Positions 60,825-64,000 of a stretch of 64,000 nt of DNA are shown in pieces. A program made the position numbers and the translations under genes. The stretch's first letter is position 1; each line of letters opens with the position of its first letter. The DNA comes from Cladocopium goreaui. Its lineage: Eukaryota; Sar; Dinophyceae; Suessiales; Symbiodiniaceae. The notes beneath the pieces are model-generated. The model was not told where the DNA came from. It ran no database searches and was given only the letters and a program-made list of their open reading frames with translations. The stretch covers positions 488,936-552,935 of the forward strand of contig CAMXCT020001668.1 of assembly GCA_947184155.2 (NCBI GenBank), written 5' to 3'.

Positions 60825-61540
60825 TTCCTGGTCTCAACCACCGAGGAAATATCATACGAATGGATGGGACCTAAGGGGTTGGGGTCTGATAGAAAATGTA
60901 TAGAAGAGTTGTCCAAGATGCTATAGATGATTCAGCTATCTATTTTGGGGTTGCCATATGTTGCCATGATGACCTACAATGGGTATCATCCCCATGTTTG
61001 CCAATCTATATATCTAGGTAAAATTGGCTGATAGTTCATCAGCTTGAAAGAGTCAGGTCATTTAGGGGTCATTCCCGAAATCCTACCCATCATTCATGTG
61101 ACGTGACGTCGCAGCTAGTTATGATGATTTTGATCGCCCAGGATTCAGAATGGGCCCCACACAGATATGTAAGGTGGTTTTATGTTCATAACTAGGCTAG
61201 CGAATTGATTTATGGTACATATCATTACACATCTATAATGGATGGCTTAGGAGTTTAGAGATTAATTCATGACCGGGGGAGGCCGTCTTTATTGCCACCG
61301 GTCTTTTTGAGGCTTCGGGCGATGGGTCACGTGTCGGTGGTTCCCTGCATTTTCAGTATATACGGTAGTTCTGTAATGAATGCGAACTGTTAAACGTCAA
61401 AGACGCCAAGTCCAACAAGGCACTTTTCCAGGTCACATCAACATGGTCGGGGCGGCCACACATCAAGAAAACAAAGTAACATATCAATATCCGACCCCAA
61501 AAGCAACCTCCCAATTTAAACAGTTTTGGTCTGATTGTTT
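60825..61540. other. Non-coding stretch
   Basis: AT-rich; no exon was recognised. Confidence 0.4.
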
Positions 61541-61552
61541 CCCTGAAAAACA

Positions 61553-61759
61553 ATGGATCCACATTTTGGCGTGCCGAAACGGTTGCGTTTCGTTGCGCCA
61601 GGTCATCCCATGCCCCACCCGGAGTTTCGTGCAGCGACCTTTTGTGGCAGCAAAGACCCCAAAGTACTGGCCGCTCCCGCTGCTGCTCCCGCCTTTTTAA
61701 AGTCACCTGGGCGGCCAATGGATCCAATGGCAATGGCGCCTGTGCATCCGGAGCCGTGA
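61553..61759 (+). CDS. Possible plus-strand exon with stop
   Basis: The plus frame reads MDPHFGVPKRLRFVAPGHPM, then PHPEFRAATFCGSKDPKVLA, then a Pro/Ala-rich tail ending APVHPEP and a stop. The minus frame over the same DNA (VTLKRREQQRERPVLWGLCC) is also open. Composition favours plus, against the strand of the neighbours. Function unknown. Confidence 0.3.
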   Translation: MDPHFGVPKRLRFVAPGHPMPHPEFRAATFCGSKDPKVLAAPAAAPAFLKSPGRPMDPMAMAPVHPEP

Positions 61760-62427
61760 TACCCATGGTTGTGTCAGGCTTGGCCAGAATCTATATAAAA
61801 TTGCGCATGATATAGGATGGCAATCTGATGCAATCTGTAGCCATTCCTGCTGTCATTATCACAAAAACCTTTGCCTCACCCTTAGGCCCTAGCCCCTCAT
61901 CGATCAAGACACCAATCAGCGATGTCATCAGTCGATTTATAAGGATTGCTTCAGCCCGCGTCGCAGCATTCTGCTAGTCTCCAGGCTATTGGCCGACCAT
62001 TGCAGTGCCGCGTGGCAGAATTACGTGCTGGGAACCTGCCCAGTATGCTTTTTAAAGAACACATCTTTAGCCAAAAACGAAACAAACCAAACATATATAA
62101 GGCCAAAAACAGAATCTATGGCCGAAGATTCATCTGGTGAAATCTATGGCATAATTACCATGGTAATTCCCATGGCAATTTCCATGGGTAAAAAACCCAC
62201 CCATGGTAACTCCCACAAACCTCTTCGAGGTTGAGTCACCGTGGGCTGCGGTGGCTCACGTTGGGACTTCGGAAGCTTAAAACAAACCAGATGGATTATG
62301 TAAGGAGACCATATGGATTAATTACCTATGGGATATGTCCATGAAATATATAAATAATGGGATATATGATATATGATGTGTAAGTATGTAACCAACAAAG
62401 TCATATATGATATGTGAATATGTGTGG

Positions 62428-62556
62428 TACCTTCCGGTGCACTCTCAGTTTGCTATAGAAAATCACAATTTTATCAATAGGTAAACGGTAAACTAGGTAA
62501 ACCATGGAACAAAATGGGCAAATCCCCATAGCAAACTGTTGAATTACCAGAGGGTA
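62428..62556. mobile_element. CCCTCTGG-family MITE, diverged
   Basis: 129 bp, left TACCTTCCGGTGCACTCTCA, right GTTGAATTACCAGAGGGTA, with inner arms GTTTGCTATAG / CCCATAGCAAAC. Confidence 0.6.
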
Positions 62557-62649
62557 CCGTATCCATACGCTACACTTGAGAGGGGGGGACGAAAGGTAGG
62601 GGGGGAAAGACAGGAGGGAGAGGCAAGAGAAGGTGCGACTGTTTGTAAC

Positions 62650-62884
62650 GCAAGCACGCCGACGACGACGACGACTACTACTACTACGACTACTACTACT
62701 ATGACGACTACTACTACTATGACGACTACTACTACCACTACTACCACTACTACTACTACTACTACCACTACTACCACCACCACTACCACTACCACTACCA
62801 CTACCACTACCACCACTACCACTACCACTACCACTACCACTACCACTACCACTACCACTACCACTACCACTACCACTACCACTA

Positions 62885-62920
<36 letters not shown>

Positions 62921-63283
62921 TGAGAATTACTACTACTACTACTATGAGGATTACTACTACTACTACTATGAGAATTACTACTACTACTATGAGGACTACT
63001 ACTACTACTACGACGACTACTACTACTACGACGACGACTACTTCTACTACTACGACGACGACGACGACTACTACTACTACTACTACTACTATGACGACGA
63101 CGACGACTACTACTACTACGACTACTACTACTATGACGACTACTACTACTACTATGACGACTACTACTACCACTACTACTACTACTACTACCACTACCAC
63201 TACCACTACCACTACCACTACCACTACCACTACCACTACCACTACCACTACCACTACCACTACCACTACCACTACCACTACCA

Positions 63284-63316
<33 letters not shown>

Positions 63317-63345
63317 TGAGAATTACTACTACTACTACTATGAAG

Positions 63346-63379
<34 letters not shown>

Positions 63380-63625
63380 CTACTACTACGGCTACTACTA
63401 CTACGACGACGACTACTACTACTACTACTACTACTGCTACTACTACTACTACTACTGCTACTACTATTACTATTACTATTACTATTACTTCTACTACTAC
63501 GACTGCTACTACTACTACTACTACTCCTACTACTCCTACTACTACTACTACTACTACCACTACCACTACCACTACCACTACCACTACCACTACCACTACC
63601 ACTACCACTACCACTACCACTACCA

Positions 63626-63658
<33 letters not shown>

Positions 63659-64000
63659 TGAGAATTACTACTACTACTACTATGAAGACTACTACTACTA
63701 CTACTACTACGACGACGACGACGACGACGACGACTACTACTACTACTACTACTACTACGGCTACTACTACTACGACGACGACTACTACTACTACTACTAC
63801 TGCTACTACTACTACTACTGCTACTACTATTACTATTACTATTACTATTACTTCTACTACTACGACTGCTACTACCACTACTACTACTCCTACTACTCCT
63901 ACTACTACTACTACTACCACTACCACTACTACCACTACCACTACCACTACCACTACCACTACCACTACCCCTACCACTACCACTACCACTACCACTACCA
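62650..64000. repeat. 1.35-kb CTA/CAC/CGA trinucleotide array
   Basis: Blocks of (CTA)n, (CACTAC)n, (GACGAC)n and the unit TATGAGAATTACTAC, repeated as higher-order segments; compare 63300-63340 with 63640-63690, and 63470-63540 with 63830-63900. It runs off the window end. The poly-Val frame on minus is an artefact. Confidence 0.97.

Noticed and set aside
62544-63995. 483-codon poly-valine frame on the minus strand
   Set aside because: Pure consequence of the CTA/CAC trinucleotide array; no non-repetitive coding content.
1-64000. Dinoflagellate spliced-leader sequence (CCGTAGCCATTTTGGCTCAAG type) or SL relics in retrocopies
   Set aside because: Looked for by eye on both strands; no convincing full or partial match found.

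Overview
The window looks like nuclear DNA of a dinoflagellate. Short, GC-rich coding islands are scattered through long AT-rich introns. Some introns fit GC donors as well as GT donors. Host exons lie mostly on one strand (minus). The Ty1/copia polyprotein has an architecture I associate with dinoflagellate elements. Short palindromic elements and simple repeats are very abundant. Nothing here identifies the genus. No rRNA, tRNA, spliced-leader gene or CRISPR array was recognised.

Layout. (1) 71-6293, minus: six small exons of a CDPK/CAMK-like serine/threonine protein kinase. The five clearest give, in transcription order, the HPNI, hinge, HRDLK, DFG and DLWSLGV segments. (2) 6535-19682: a 13.1-kb retroelement with near-identical 575-bp direct terminal repeats. 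Its genes all lie on the minus strand. One encodes an N-terminal GIY-YIG endonuclease, then a CxC motif, then a reverse transcriptase, the domain order of the N-terminal-endonuclease Penelope-like elements. It carries at least seven further ORFs: an SR/proline-rich ORF, a Gag-like two-frame ORF, a Myb/SANT protein, and two tandemly duplicated ORF pairs (A-B-A-B). This is the strongest candidate for an undescribed system. (3) 19.7-45.2 kb: intron-like DNA with small minus-strand coding islands of unknown function, many palindromic elements and large microsatellites (CAT at 30 kb, GTATCTAT at 39 kb). (4) 45454-53942: a very young Ty1/copia retrotransposon on the minus strand. It has a 5-bp target duplication, 249-bp LTRs differing at one base, a half-tRNA(iMet) primer site and a polypurine tract. 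Its pol is broken by two small indels. It carries a methyltransferase-like domain, an insertion inside integrase, and a C-terminal membrane/zinc-binding extension. (5) 53.9-62.5 kb: more small exons, one EF-hand-like, and palindromic elements. (6) 62.6-64.0 kb: a 1.4-kb trinucleotide array running off the end.

How parts relate. The giant element begins about 240 bp upstream of the first recognisable kinase exon, so it has probably inserted in a kinase intron or just 5' of it. The copia element similarly sits in a non-coding stretch next to minus-strand exons. The commonest short repeat has CCCTCTGGTAA/TTACCAGAGGG ends and a TA at each side, which suggests a Tc1/mariner-type MITE; about ten good copies and several degenerate ones occur. 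Exon limits were set by eye from reading frame and splice-like sites, so all host gene models are partial.
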